From contig CM057337.1 in assembly GCA_030015575.1 (NCBI GenBank), positions 378,657,582 to 378,721,581 of the forward strand: DNA of 64,000 nt, read 5' to 3'. The stretch comes from Agapanthus africanus. Its lineage: Eukaryota; Streptophyta; Magnoliopsida; Asparagales; Amaryllidaceae. This document shows, piece after piece, positions 23,123 to 36,536 of this stretch; position 1 is the stretch's first letter, and each line of letters opens with the position of its first letter. Made by a program: the position numbers and the translations under genes. The notes under the pieces were generated by a model. It was not told where the DNA came from. It saw only the letters and a program-made list of their open reading frames with translations, and did not search any database.

Positions 23123-26100
23123 TGTCAAGACCCGAAAGTACGGAACGTGACCGGCACTTAGATTACGAAGCGTCTAGAGGCGCAACGTAACCTAAGTAAG
23201 CTGAAGCCCAGAAATCTAAACCATAAAAAGAAGAAGAAGTAAAGGAAAACATGTAGAAAACAAGTTTAAAAGCAACATCTAATTTTCTCAAAAATTTCGA
23301 CAGAGTCTCCTTTGTAAAAACCGGCCCCAAACGGGTACAAACAAGAATAATATATATACAAACAATAAAAAAAATCCCCAAACGGGAGCTAGCTCTACGC
23401 CAAAAGTCGGAAACAACCACATCAATGCACAATAGTATACAACGCCAAAGGGCGAGGCTCAAAACTCAAAAGAAAACAAAACCACCAGATATCATAATAA
23501 TACAAGCGCGACTCTAAGGTCGAAATAAACAACTGATCCAGTAAACTATCAAGTAATACAAGTTTGGTTGATGGAGCTTACTAGATACAAATGAAGTAAT
23601 AACAGTACAACGGCGGTCCAGATACAAGTGAACCAACCTACCGTGCAATTCACCCAGAATGAAAAGATGTGCCAGCAAGCTGCCAAGGAAACCTGTACAT
23701 CGAACCTGTAATAAAATTTTGCACAACGGGGGTGAGTTACCAACTCGTGAGTAGAAGATATCTGCGAAAAGAAATCGAATGCACGACGCTGTCCTAGGTC
23801 ATAATAATATACTAATATACTACTAGTCATCAAGTAAAGGCAGAATAATAAGCTACGTGTAAGTGCAAATGCTCCGAGCTCGTGTTAGTGCCTCATATGG
23901 TACTATGTCATGTGAATGAGTATGCATACACCATGAATGTGAAATAACCAATCCTGAAATCTTGATATATCTGTATAAGAAATCATTAACTTTTATCAAG
24001 GTAAAATGTGTATAGAAATCTGAAATATCAACGATGAAATCCATGGAAATCCGTGTCAAGTATCGACACAAAACATGTAAATCTCAAGTCTCAATACCTC
24101 ATAATCTCATTGTCTCATAGTCTCAATATCTCGGGCTCCGTCAGTCCGGATCGGCCCATATCATCAAATCTCACGACAACGGTCAGTATCCACCGGATAT
24201 CCGCCATGCCAGACATCACCGGTAGGTAGTCCACCCCTGCCAGGCTCATCGTCTACAACTCGATTTTCTTGCCCCGGGGTAACATACCGCGCCCACCATG
24301 TACCCGAGACGGTTCATCCACTCCTCGAATCGGGTCTCGAAATCTAACAGAAAAAATGAAATCTCATAGTGGACGACACATACATCACGAGAAAACCGCA
24401 TCTTATGTTTTAAAAAGAGAGGAGGAGAGAGAAAGAAGTTTTTATATATTCTTGCGGTTTTCCCCAAAAATACAGAAATCTAATGGAAATCCAAAATCTC
24501 AAAATCATGAGTAAGTATATGATAAGTGTCGACATATGCCCCATAATACTGCATGATAACATGAAAATGCGAATGCATGAAATGTCTAAGTAATAAATAC
24601 CATGTCTATACTAACACCAGAGAGTAATCACAATATTATATCGATCTAGCTGTTAGCTGATTGTATCAATAAAACATAATATGATCTAAAGTGTACGTGA
24701 CATAGCAATTATCGATGATGATGTGTGTGAGCCGGCAAATAAGTGTGCGTGGAAAATGCGCATCATCGGTAATGGTGCTGGTGTCCAAACAGGCAAAGTT
24801 TTATTCTGATTATAGAAACATATGAATGAACATGCACCATTATGATTACGGTATGAATGTAAAGACGGATGTGTAATAACCACTCATCTGTGATATACAA
24901 GTATAACCACAACTATATGACTCGAGCCTAAACTAGTGTTCATCTAACCTCATAAGGAACTAAACCTAAGAAACTAGTCAATAAGAAATAAGAGTCCACC
25001 TAAGCTCTGAATCCATATCTCTAATAGTCGGCGATCCAGCCTCAATAGAGTCACGTACATAGTACGGCTTCCTCGAATCAAGAGTGCGGATCCATCATCA
25101 TATCTATGCCTCGTACGGTAAAATCCATCGTACGGCATCCCAATATCGGGGTACGGGTCAAGTATCACCTACGTGTCTCATTATTCGTATAATATCATCA
25201 TCAACACATGTCAAGATCAAAGTGCTATACTGTAATCGCATACATCAATCATATATCATTGTCAGCATAAATATACATCATTAATTTATCCTCAGAAATA
25301 TCATGTCATATGTATCATATTGTGATTAAGTCACACTTAGATCATATCGTAATCAAGTCACACCAATATGATATAGTAATCAAGTCACACATATATGATA
25401 TGGAAATTAAGTCACACCTATATGATATCATATCAGAATTTCAGGCACAGGTTACGGTCCGGGTTCTATTTTAGTGTCCCAAATACTTCAATATCATCAC
25501 CACCCTTTATTATTTATGTATACCTATTCATTATATCATTTCCTAATGATCCGCTAACATCATAACACGACCGTAAAGCCAAGAATCACGGCATCAAGCC
25601 CAGTTATATTGTTTCATCCCCGTGTATCATATCACATCCTTGTATCACATATACGTATTGTGTGTGTGTGTATATATATATATACATACATACATACATA
25701 CACCTAGTCCTATATATATATATACACATACACGTATACACCACGTCGAGTCTCAGTGTTTGCGTGTGTGTATCTACCTGAAACCTACGAATCTCCTCTA
25801 AGATATTCATCCTCGGGTAAGGTCTTTCTAAATCAATCTAGTCCAACCTAAGGTCACTACTAGGGTCCTACTCACGGTCACGTTTGGCTTCCTAATGACA
25901 ATAAGTACTATCCTTATTCTACGTTTGCTGGGGTGCTAAACGCCATCCACCCGACTTCTCCCCGTAGATATACATCTACTCACCTGGTCCTTGTCTGCCG
26001 AAGACGGTGTCGCCATCCTCTTCTTCATTGCCCGCAGTCCACGTGAGTGGTACCTATACACAAACACATATAATATCGTAATCTGAATCACGGACAACAT

Positions 26101-27771
26101 CAAAACGACGCACGAAACGCGCATAGGTTAAAACCTATGTCCCGCTCATGCAAAAGAACTAAATATCGCTCGATATCGGCGTACAAACGCCGATTGATCG
26201 AGATAAGCATCAACAAACAACTCAAAGTTATAAAACTCTTTACTTATAGTATAAAACATGATTTAATTCATCGAAACCCTAAAAATCGATCAAATCGTCC
26301 GATTCCGTAAAACCTGAAAACACCAATTTACCGTTTTACTTCAAAACTTAATGTTTAAAAGAAACTAATGGTCATAGTATTCATTAATTAGCATAACCAG
26401 ACTATATAAACCATCACTATATTTTTAACACCGTAATTTATATTAGTTTGAAAATTCTAGTTTGCAAACATGCCCGATTTCGATACTTTTAAGGAAAATT
26501 TTATAATATCACATCCAAACTGGATTTTGCATGAATTAATTCATTAAACTACAATTCATGATGATAATAATATAATGAAATCATAATTTAGATTTTAAAC
26601 CTCATTTATTTAAGAATTTCCAAAATCTAGTTAGCAAAAATAGCATTTTTATTAGTATTTTTCAATTATCAATAGAAACTAGTAACCAATTTAAGTTTTT
26701 CATTCCACTAACAAGTTAATATCCTCATTAAAACCACAATCTAGTGTTACAAAAATTAATTGTAATTTTATCTCACCAATATATACAATATATAGAAATC
26801 TAGTTTGCAAAATGGATTAATTTAAACAATTTTGGATAAACAATTTACAATATATCATCCATACAAGATTTTCCACTTCTACAAATGTTAAACTAGTTAT
26901 CATAACCCTACTTAATTAATAAAAACCATAACTTAATTTTATAAACCCTAACTTGAATTTTAAAACTTGTAGATAAAAATTATTTATTAAATCTAATTAT
27001 GCTTAAATAAAACATCTAATAACAATAAATCAAAAGAAGAAGATTTATGCCTCCACAACATGAAATCCAAACATGAAAATAAGCCTCCAAATTGAATGCT
27101 TTCCATCTCCAAAATCCATGTAAAGATGAGCAAACAATACAGGGTAGGAATTAATTAGGATTTTGTGGGTTTTTTTATTGAATTTTTGATGATTTTTGAT
27201 GATTTTTAATACAAAAATGATGGGGGGAAATTTTTGGGGCTGCCCATGGTGGTGAGGCCGGCCATGAGGTGAGGAAAAGAGAGGAGAGTGAGAAAAGGTG
27301 AAGAAAAGTGTAGAAAGTTTCACACAATTAAGTCTTTTCATGAATTTATTTAAAAATTCTTTATTTTCTTCACTCCATTTGACCTAGAATGGTCTAGAAC
27401 CATTGTAAAATTTTGAAAATAAATTTTGCATGAAACACACTTGATTCTAATATGTAATGGTTCACTTTTGCTAATTAAACCCATTCAAATTTGTAATTTA
27501 CACTAATTTAGTGTAAAAATAAAGCTTATGTTAATATTTAAAATAATTATTTTAAGAAAAATATTTAATTAAACTAAAAATTTATAAGTGGCTAAATAAA
27601 CACCATTTACTAGTAATAACATAATTAAAATAAGTATTTTTAAATTTATAGTGAAAAATAATTACGGTTTAGTTTTATGAAAACTACGTTTTACTTTACC
27701 GAAAATTATAAAATTCACTTAAACGATTTTATTTATTTAATTAATTATTTAATTATTTTAAAAATGTTACA
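23123..27771 (-). repeat. 3' LTR of G (4649 bp)
   Basis: It matches 29601-34227 throughout. The left 2 kb is mixed sequence, while the part from about 26200 to 27770 is strongly AT-rich. It contains a 27-bp tandem repeat (25324-25432) and a TG/TA microsatellite with an ATAC run at about 25660-25705. The 99- and 94-residue ORFs near 23163-23833 recur in the other LTR because the LTRs are copies of each other. Confidence 0.9.
25324..25432. repeat. 27-bp tandem repeat in the LTR of G
   Basis: Four imperfect units built on AATCAAGTCACACNTATATGATAT. The paralogous block at about 31801-31909 has the same unit number with slightly different bases, so the array predates the insertion. Confidence 0.7.
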
Positions 27772-28244
27772 ATCTTCCCCCCTTTAAGAAATTCGGTCCC
27801 CGAATTTAAATTAAAACTCCCCCCAATTACTAAAACATTCTGCCAAAACACTCAAATCGTCGGGGCTCCGAACTCATCAATACATAACTAAAATCAACTC
27901 CGTCAAGCATAACACAATCATCGGAGTTATGGCGAAAATAAAATACCAAAACCCAATGCGAAAACCAACATAATATACATCAAAACTACAATTTATATAT
28001 TGTGCGCATCATAGTAAAATCGTCCAAATATCTGGATAAAGAAGCATGCAAGAACCTTTTTTGAAAATCGCCGTGTGATGCACGTGCCACGGCATAAGTA
28101 GCGGACGTTTATTTTAAAAAAAATAGCTATATATATATCTTTTATTTAACATACACGTCCCGCCTGTTTACCAAATCAATAGTAATGATTATAAAAGCAT
28201 GCTGCTTAAACTGAATTCAATCCCAATCATATCATAAAAATATC

Positions 28245-28645
28245 ATGTGCGTCCGGTGCACACTGAAATCGAAACCAAATACAGATACTACGAATACACA
28301 CAAAAACGAACTAAGTGCAACAGGTGTGCTCCAAAAACATCTGTCAAGTGCAACGGGCGTGCACGACTCAATATCAGGTGCATCTAATCTGCAAAAAACC
28401 CCGATTTAGTGCATCTGGTGTGCGCAAAATCGCATCAAGTGCGCCAAGTGTGCGCAAGAATCTCAATCAGGTGCACATGGTGCACGAAAACATACACCGA
28501 ATATCAAAATCGAAATCACTGTACGAAAATGGATGAAAACTAGGTCGAAGCATATGTCAAAATCATGTGCAACCATATGCACGAAATCAAATCAAAATCA
28601 CAAAATGTATAAAAACCAAATCAAGTGCACTGGGTACGTACTAAA
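28245..28645. repeat. Degenerate 30-bp tandem repeat in the interior of G
   Basis: About six recognisable units between 28313 and 28496, spaced 27-33 bp, built on AAGTGCATCTGGTGTGCGCA. Looser copies lie at 28250, 28567 and 28623. Each unit contains the near-inverted pair GTGCA/TGCAC. Confidence 0.65.
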
Positions 28646-28949
28646 CAACATCAATACCACTGATATATGAAACACAAATAGAATATAATGAAGGTGCACA
28701 TAAGAAATACCAATCATAGAACAAAGTCCTCAAAATACCAAAATCCAATCAACGAAAATATGAAATTCAAATCACCAAATCACAATCGTAAACACTATCG
28801 TCAATGTGCGCCTCTTTCCTCCTTTCCTCTGGTGTCGACTGCTTCGAACTCGTCTCTTCATAGGTGTGCTGACTGCGCTACCAATGGCAATACTCATATC
28901 TAGAGTCTCCCACATAGTCGATCCCTTCACCTGATATCCGGACTACATT

Positions 28950-29250
28950 AAACTTTTCGATCGATCCATCAAAATTCCATAATTCCCCGAGAACTCAACA
29001 CTCAAGTACAGTTTGAAAAATATCCGGTACATACCCCAGCATCAATGGTCCAGCCGTAGAAGGGCAAACCCAAGCCGCACTAATGGCACCGTGGAACTGC
29101 CGTAAACCCTAAGGTTGAAGGGCGTTCTCGTGGTCATTATGTCGAGTTAGGGTTTCATTCTTCTAGAGGGTCCATCGAAATACCTGCATGTTCTTCCGAA
29201 TACTTTAAACTTGGGAAAATGGGTTTCTGACAATCGTTCGAATCCTTTAA
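28950..29250 (-). other. Block in G shared with the Copia E leader
   Basis: It aligns by eye with about 56960-57250 in E's leader. Shared anchors are TTAAACTTTTCGATCGA, GGTCCAGCCGTAGAAGGG and CTTCTAGAGGG-CCATCG, in the same order and orientation and at a similar distance from the primer site. This suggests a shared or exchanged leader between elements whose LTRs are unrelated. Confidence 0.65.
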
Positions 29251-29584
29251 CTTCGTCTGGACGGCATGTGAATACCCTTCTCCCGCACGCTAAACAATGC
29301 TTCAATCCTCAAGAATAACCGATACCCTAATGGTTATCGCATTCGAGCCGCAGCTCCTTCTGCCCGTGCGCCCGTGGTAACAGAAACCACCCTCCGATAT
29401 CGACGAAGATAGATCAAAGGAACGAATGAAATGCGGCGCAAACAAATGTACATCCTAAGGCTACTTAAGAAGTGTAGCGTATCATAAGTATGCCGCGTAT
29501 CATACCCACGGTACGTCACTCTACCTAAGTCGCCTACTCCATCAACCAAGGGTCACCCTCGACATATACAAGGTTAAACCAAGC

Positions 29585-29596
29585 GCTCTGATACCA
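29585..29596 (-). other. Primer-binding site of G
   Basis: Minus-strand TGGTATCAGAGC, complementary to initiator tRNA-Met, four bases from the LTR end at 29601. Confidence 0.8.
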
Positions 29597-29600
29597 ACTT

Positions 29601-32600
29601 TGTCACGACCCGAAAGTACGGAACGTGACCGACACTTAGATTACGAAGCATCTAGAGGCGCAACGTAACCTAAGTAAGCCGAAGCCCAGAAATCTAAACC
29701 ATAAAAAGAAGAAGAAGTAAAGGAAAACATGTAGAAAACAAGTTTAAAAACAGCATCTAATTTTCTCAAAAATATCGGTAGAGTCTCCTTTGTAAAAACT
29801 GGCCCTAAACGGGTACAAACAAGAATAATATATATACAAACAATAAAAAAAATCCCCAAACGGGAGCTAGCTCTACGCCAAAAGGCAGAAACAACCACAT
29901 CAATGCACAATAGTATACAACGCCAAAGGGCGAGGCTCAAAACTCAAAAGAAAACAAAACCACCAGATATCATAATATTACAAGCGCGACTCTAAGGTCG
30001 AAATAAACAACTGATCCAGTAAACTATCAAGTAATACAAGTTTGGTTGATGGAGCTTACTGGATACAAATGAAGTAATAACAGTACAACGGCGGTCCAGA
30101 TACATGTGAACCAACCTACCGTGCAAATTACCCTGAATGAAAAGATGTGCCAGCAAGCTGCCAGGGAAACCTGTACATCGAACCTGTAATAAAATTTGGC
30201 ACAACGGGGGTGAGTTGCTAACTCGTGAGTAGAAGATATCTGCGAAAATAAATCGAATGCACGACGTTGTCCTAGGTCATAATAATATACTAATATACTA
30301 CTAGTCATCAAGTAAGGCAGAATAATAAGCTAAGTGTAAGTGCAAATGCTCCGTGCTCGTGTTAGTGCCTCATATAGTACTATGTCATGTGAATGAGTAT
30401 GCATGCACCATGAATATGAAATAACCAATCCTGAAATCTAGATATATCTGTATAAGAAATCTTTAACTTTTATCATGGTAAAATGTGTATAGAAATCTGA
30501 AATATCAACGATGAAATCCATGGAAATCCGTGTCAAGCATCGACACAAAACATGTAAATCTCAAGTCTCAACACCTCATAATCTCAATGTCTCATAGTCT
30601 CAATATCTCGGGCTCCGTCAGTCCGGATCGGCCCATATCATCAAATCTCACGACAACGGTCGGTATCCTCCGGATATCCGCCGTGCCAGACATCACCGGT
30701 AGGTAGTCCTCCCCTGCCAGGCTCATCGTCTACAACTCGATCTTCTTACCCCGGGGTACCATACCGGGCCCACCATGTACCCGAGACGGTTCATCCACTC
30801 CTCGAATCAGGTCTTGAAATCCAACAGAAAACATGAAATCTCATGGTGGACGACACATACATCACGAGAAAACTGCATCTTATGTTTTAAAAAGAGAGGA
30901 GGAGAGAGAGAGAGAAGTTTTTATATATTCTTGCGGTTTTCCCCAAAAATCCAGAAATCTCATAGAAATCCAAAATCCCAAGATCATGAGTAAGTTTATG
31001 ATAAGTGTCGGCATATGCCCCATAATACTGCATGATAACATGAAAATGCGAATGCATGAAATGTCTAAGTAATAAATACCATGTCTATACTAACACCAGA
31101 GAGTAATCACAATATTATATCGATCTAGCAGTTAGCTGATTGTATCAAAAAAATATAATATGATCTAAAGTGTACGCGACATAGCAATTACCAATGATTA
31201 TGTGTGTGAGCCGGCAAATAAGTGTGCGTGGAAAATGCACATCATCGGTAATAGTGCTGGTGTCCTAATAGGCAAAGTTTTATTCTGATTGTAGAAACAT
31301 ATGAATGAACATGCACCATTATGATTACGGTATGAATGTAAAGACGGATTTGTAATAACCACTCATCTGTGATATACAAGTATAACCACAACTATATGAC
31401 TCGAGCCTAAACTAGTGTTCATCTAACCTCCTAAGGAACTAAACCTAAGAAACTAGTCAATAAGAAATAAGAGTCCACCTAAGGTCTGAATCCATATCTC
31501 TAATAGTCGGCGATCCAGCCTCAATAGAGTCACGTACGTAGTACGGCTTCCTCGAATCAAAAGTGCGGATCAATCATCATATCTATGCCTCGTACGGTAA
31601 AATCCATCGTACGACATCCCAATATCGGGGTACGGGTCAAGTATCACCTACGTGTCTCATCATTCGTATAATATCATCATTAACACATGTCAAGATCAAG
31701 GTGCTATACTGTAATCGCATACATCAATCATATATCATTGTCAGCATAAATATACATCGTTAATTTATCCTCAGAAATATCATGTCATATGTATCATATT
31801 GTGATTAAGTCACACTTAGATCATATCGTAATCAAGTCACACCTATATGATATCGTAATCAAGTCACACATATATGATATCGAAATCTAGTCACACCTAT
31901 ATGATATCATATCAGAATTTCAGGCACAGGTTACGGTCCGGGTTCTATTTTAGAGTCCCATATACTTCAATATCATCACCACCCTTTATTATTTATGTAT
32001 ACCTATTAATTATCTCATTTCCTAATGATCCGCTAACATCATAACACGACCGTAAAGCCAAGAATCACGGCATCAAGCCCAGTTATATTGTTTCATCCCC
32101 ATGTATCATATCACATCCTTGTATCACATATACGTATTGTGTATATATATATATACCTACACCTAGTCCTATATATATATACACATACACGTATACACCA
32201 CGTCGAGTCTTAGTGTGTGCGTATGTGTATCTACCTGAAACCTATGAATCTCCTCCAAGATATTCATCCTCGGGTAAGGTCTTTCTAAATCAATCTAGTC
32301 CAACCTAAGATCACTACTAGGGTCCTACTCACGGTCACGTCTGGCTTCCTAATGACAATAAGTACTATCCCTATTTTACGTTTGCGGGGGTGCTAGACGC
32401 CATCCACCCAACTTCCCCCCGTAGATATACATCTACTCACCTGGTCTTTGTCTGCCGAAGACGGTATCGCCATCCTCTTCTTCATCGCCCGCAGTCCACG
32501 TGAGGTGTACCTATATGCAAACACATATAATATCGTAAACTGAATCACGGACAACATCAAAACGACGCACGAAACGCGCATAGGTTAAAACCTATGTCCC

Positions 32601-34227
32601 GCTCATGTAAAAGAACCAAATATCGCTCGATATCGGGGTACAAACGCCGATTGATCGAGATAAGCATCAACAAACAACTCATAGTTATAAAACTCATTAC
32701 TTATAATATAAAACATGATTTAATTCATCGAAACTCTAAAAATCGATCAAATCGTCCGATTCCATAAAACCTGAAAACACCAATTTACCGTTTTACTTCA
32801 AAACTTGATGTTTAAAAGAAACTAATGGTCATAGTATTCATTAATTAGCATAACTAGACTATATAAACCATCACTACATTTTTAACACCCTAATTTGTAT
32901 TAGTTTGAAAATTATAGTTTGCAAACTTGCCCGATTTCGATACTTTTAAGGAAAATTTTACAATATCACATCTAAACTGGATTTTGCATGAATTAATGCA
33001 TTAAACTACAATTCATGATGATAATAATATAATAAAATCATAATTTAGATTTTAAAACTCATTTATTTAAGAATTTCCAAAATCTAGTTAGCAAAAATAG
33101 CATTTTTATTAGTATTTTTCAATTATCAATAGAAACTAGTAACCAATTTAAGTTTTTCATTCCACTAACAAGTTAATATCCTCATTAAAACCACAATCTA
33201 GTGTTACAAACATTAATTGGAATTTTATCTCACCAATATATACAATATATAGAAATCTAGTTTGCAAAATGGATTAATTTAAACAATTTTGGATAAACAA
33301 TTTACAATATATCATCCATACAAGATTTTCCACTTCTAAAAATGTTAAACTAGTTATCATAACGCTACTTAATTAATAAAAACCATAACTTAATTTTATA
33401 AACCCTAACTTGAATTTTAAAACTTGTAGATAGAAATTATTTATTAAATCTAATATGCTTAAATGAAACATCTAATAATAATAAATCAAAAGAAGAATAT
33501 TTATACCTCCACAACATGAAATCCAAACATGAAAATAAGCCTCCAAAATGAATGCTTTCCATCTCCAAAATCCATGTAAAGATGAGCAAAGAATAGAGGG
33601 TAGGAATTAATTAGGATTTTGTGGGTTTTTTATTGAATTTTTTATGAATTTTAATACAAAAATGATGGGGGGGAAATTTTGGGGTTGCCCATGGTGGTGA
33701 GGCCGGCCATGAGGTGAGGAAAAGAGAGGAGAGTGAGAAAAGGTGAAGAAAAGTATAGAAGGTTTCACAAAAATATCACACAATTAAGTCTTTTCAAGAA
33801 TTTATTTAAAAATTCCTTATTTTCTACACTCCATTTGACCTAGAATGGTCTAGAACCATTGTAAAATTTTGAAAATAAATTTTGCATGAAACACACTTGA
33901 TTCAAGTATGTAATGGTTCACTTTTGCTAATTAAACCGATTCAAATTTGTAATTTACACTAATTTAGTGTAAAAATAAAGCTTATGTTAATATTTAAAAT
34001 AATTAATTTAAGAAAAATATTTAATTAAACTAAAAATTTATAAGTAGCTAAATAAACACCATTTACTAGTAATAAAATAATTAAAATAGGTATTTTTAAA
34101 TTTATAGTGAAAAATAATTACGGTTTAGTTTTATGAAAACTACGTTTTACTTTACCGAAAATTATAAAATTAACTTAAACGATTTTATTTTTTAAATTAA
34201 TTATTTAATTATTTTTAAAATGTTACA
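29601..34227 (-). repeat. 5' LTR of G (4627 bp)
   Basis: In plus coordinates it starts TGTCACGACCCGAAAG and ends AATGTTACA against the right TSD. It is about 97% identical to 23123-27771 in compared segments; the TG/TA microsatellite is shorter here (about 32140). Confidence 0.9.
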
Positions 34228-35335
34228 CCGAGATTAATACGCCATGAGATACCGTATTCTATTCTCACGATATGTGATATCGGCCGGGTATATATGATAT
34301 AGCCGGGTTATCGGATCAAGTGTTGATTCGATAAAAAGATACATGTTATATTAGTCGGTTATATGTAATATAGCCGGGTTATTAAATCAAGTGTTGATTT
34401 AATAATTTAATGTATAATTATATATGTGATAAATTTCGTTACATTAACTGATATATGCTCACTTAAATAATTTTTTTCTCACTTGATGATGCATTGATAT
34501 ATATGTGATATATGTTAAATGTATTCTGTTCTTTTGTTATGTAATTATATATATGTGATATATATGATTGCAACATGTTAGGTTACAAATGCAACTAGGG
34601 TTTATGGATTCTAACCATGGTTAAGATTAGGGTTTGAAATATTTTTCATTTTAGTTAAATCAAAATTGTAGACTTTTGTCATGATAATTGTTTTGTTGAC
34701 TAAGTTTTCTCTCTTGATATTTTGCTAAGATATTTGTTTACCAAACCCTAACCCTAGCCGATGGTCATGTCTATACAAGGGTTAAGCTGGACAAGCTTAA
34801 CCCTTGGTTGCATTTCTAACCTCAACAATAATTCATTTTTCATTTGATCACACTTGATCTTCTTCTTCCTCCTCACAAAAGTTTTCTAGCTTTTTATTTT
34901 GTGATGAATGATTAAGAGAAAATGAAAACTAAAGAGAGAAAAATTCCTACTTCATCATCCTCATCTATTCTAGACACTTAGATTAGGGTGTTTGCTTCAC
35001 TAATACCTCATTAGTGAATTGAGAGCTTGGGTTTGTGATTCTTCAAGGTAGATCATCTTGGATTATGAAGTTTTCAAGTAAGGATGTCTCATTCACCACA
35101 TGGAGCCTCTATAGAGTCCATGAGCTTGATGATCGCAGCGAAGGGACCTCAACTCGGTGCTTATGAAGCGATGGAACGGACTACAAAGGTTATAATCCCT
35201 AATCTCTTAGTTGTAAAGTGTTCACATTTCGGTCCCGTATCATTCTCTAGTATCGATTCTAGGTTAAGGTTATATAGAACGGCAAAAATTTAAACTTGCC
35301 ATGGATGATGCCGCCCGAAACCTTGCTGCCGTCAA
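34228..35335 (+). repeat. Element F: E-type LTR, right-hand piece
   Basis: It starts with the second CCGAG and continues F's LTR, matching E's LTR in sense orientation: the CAAGTGTTGATTYGAT repeats with GCCGGGTTAT, the GTAGATCATCTT stretch near 35048, and CTACAAAGGTTRTA near 35175. The end is uncertain. A worn tRNA-Met-like GGTATC near 35338 suggests the LTR ends about 35335. F is clearly older than E. Confidence 0.55.
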
Positions 35336-36536
35336 AGGTATCCCAACAGACTAAACTAGCAGTACAGGAGCTAGGTCATAAGGAAAGTGAGCTAAAGCCA
35401 AAAACCCATACACCAATGCCCCAAATCGGCCAAGCGAGATCTCCAAATTGCCCGGTATCGCCGACCCAGTGTTGGAATTCGGGTATCGCCTTTTGGTGGT
35501 GGTCTTCCAGGGTTCTAATAAGGTCAAGGTACTTGTTTTATTTCTGTATAAACACTCTAGTTTGCTCCAGTTTCCATGTAGTCCTCAAAGATCAAGAAAC
35601 TGACATCGGCAAATTTAAAGTTCACATTTTGGGGTTTAGTCTTTGGTTTGGTCCAGGTTTTGACACTAGAGGGGTTGTGATCACTCATTACACTCAATTA
35701 CACCTCCACAACTCATAATCTCCTCCTAAATATTATCTTGGAAAATTCAAAGATCACTAAACCACAATGGTTTTTTTACTCTAAACTACAATAAGATATG
35801 AGGAACTATGATTCTAAACTAATGGTGTAGGATTATATCTCATTTGGCAACTCAAGAAAATTCTTGAGTTGCCGAAAGTCTTAAAAATGGCAACTTGATG
35901 TATCCAAGATGTTTGTGATGAGCTAGTGGTCATTTTTAGTGATGAGGGTGTGAGCTTTTGATTGAGTTTTAGTGGTGTTGGGTAGAATGTAGAGGAGGTG
36001 AAGGGTGTAGGAAGATGTGAAGATGAAGATGGTGAGATGAAGATGATGAAGTGTGAAGGGGCCATGGTCAAAGAGCCATGCAACCTTCTTTCTCTCTCTC
36101 TTAAAAGCCCATACCCCTTTGTCTCCCATGACACAAATATCTTCCCTTTTCTTCTCTTTTTTTTAAACAAAACAGAAATCATTTTTAAATAAGAATCCAT
36201 GGTGCATATCCATAAAATGTAACAAGTATTTGAAATATGCTTTGTTGCATGCCATGCACATAAACATGATTAATGCATAATTAGTAAATATTAATCAAAG
36301 TTTAGCATTAATCTTGCATACAAATAATTATATAATAATTTCTAAAATGTCCAATTCACATAAATTCTTTGAAAATCAATAATTATATTAATTCCCAAAA
36401 TATTTTCCGAACCATACATATATAATTATACCACATCATTAAAACCAATTCTCACATTTTTAATAATTTTGTTGAAATTTATTATTTTAATTATTTAAAT
36501 CCCCAAAAATAATATTTTAATTTCTGAAATGTTACA
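35336..36536. other. Unclassified stretch, probably an LTR fragment J at its right end
   Basis: No recognised protein. The first 130 bp may be F's leader. The right part ends in AT-rich sequence and GAAATGTTACA at 36536, the same kind of boundary as G's 3' LTR, so a minus-strand Tekay-type LTR fragment (J) is likely. I could not find its other end or a TSD. The 140-residue ORF at 35296-35718 has low-complexity composition and no homology I recognise. Confidence 0.35.

Larger units (their letters stand above)
27772..29600 (-). other. Interior of G, no coding motif
   Basis: A purine tract (minus-strand AAAGGGGGGAAGAT, 27772-27785) lies at the 3' end and the primer site at the 5' end. Between them are a degenerate GTGCA-rich tandem region (28245-28645) and a block resembling E's leader (28950-29250). 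I see no gag, protease, RT or integrase motif in any frame. Confidence 0.8.
23123..34227 (-). mobile_element. Element G: giant-LTR, non-coding retrotransposon
   Basis: An 11.1-kb element with LTRs of 4649 and 4627 bp and an interior of only 1829 bp, flanked by the TSD CCGAG (23118-23122 and 34228-34232). In sense (minus) orientation the LTR starts TGTAACATT and ends CGTACTTTCGGGTC-TGACA, an ending I associate with plant chromovirus Gypsy elements of the Tekay/Del type. The primer site (29585-29596) fits initiator tRNA-Met. No gag or pol motif is visible, so it is a non-autonomous (LARD-like) element. LTR differences are about 3% in the stretches I compared, suggesting about 1.2 million years. 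The Gypsy assignment rests on LTR ends only. Confidence 0.85.

Noticed and set aside
23163-23833. ORFs of 99, 70 and 94 residues repeated at 29641-30311 as conserved genes
   Set aside because: They lie in the two LTRs of the same element G, so their similarity follows from the LTRs being copies.
25660-25740. TG/TA and ATAC microsatellite as a regulatory site
   Set aside because: It is a simple repeat inside G's LTR with different length in the other LTR; nothing supports a function.
28313-28496. CRISPR-like array
   Set aside because: Units are degenerate and adjoining without unique spacers, and the context is a plant LTR element.
34738-34760. Telomere-type CCCTAA repeats
   Set aside because: Only two or three degenerate units; similar short motifs are scattered through LTRs.
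35296-35718. 140-residue ORF as a possible host gene
   Set aside because: Low-complexity composition, no domain I recognise, no conserved neighbours, and it spans a likely boundary between LTR fragment F and unclassified sequence.
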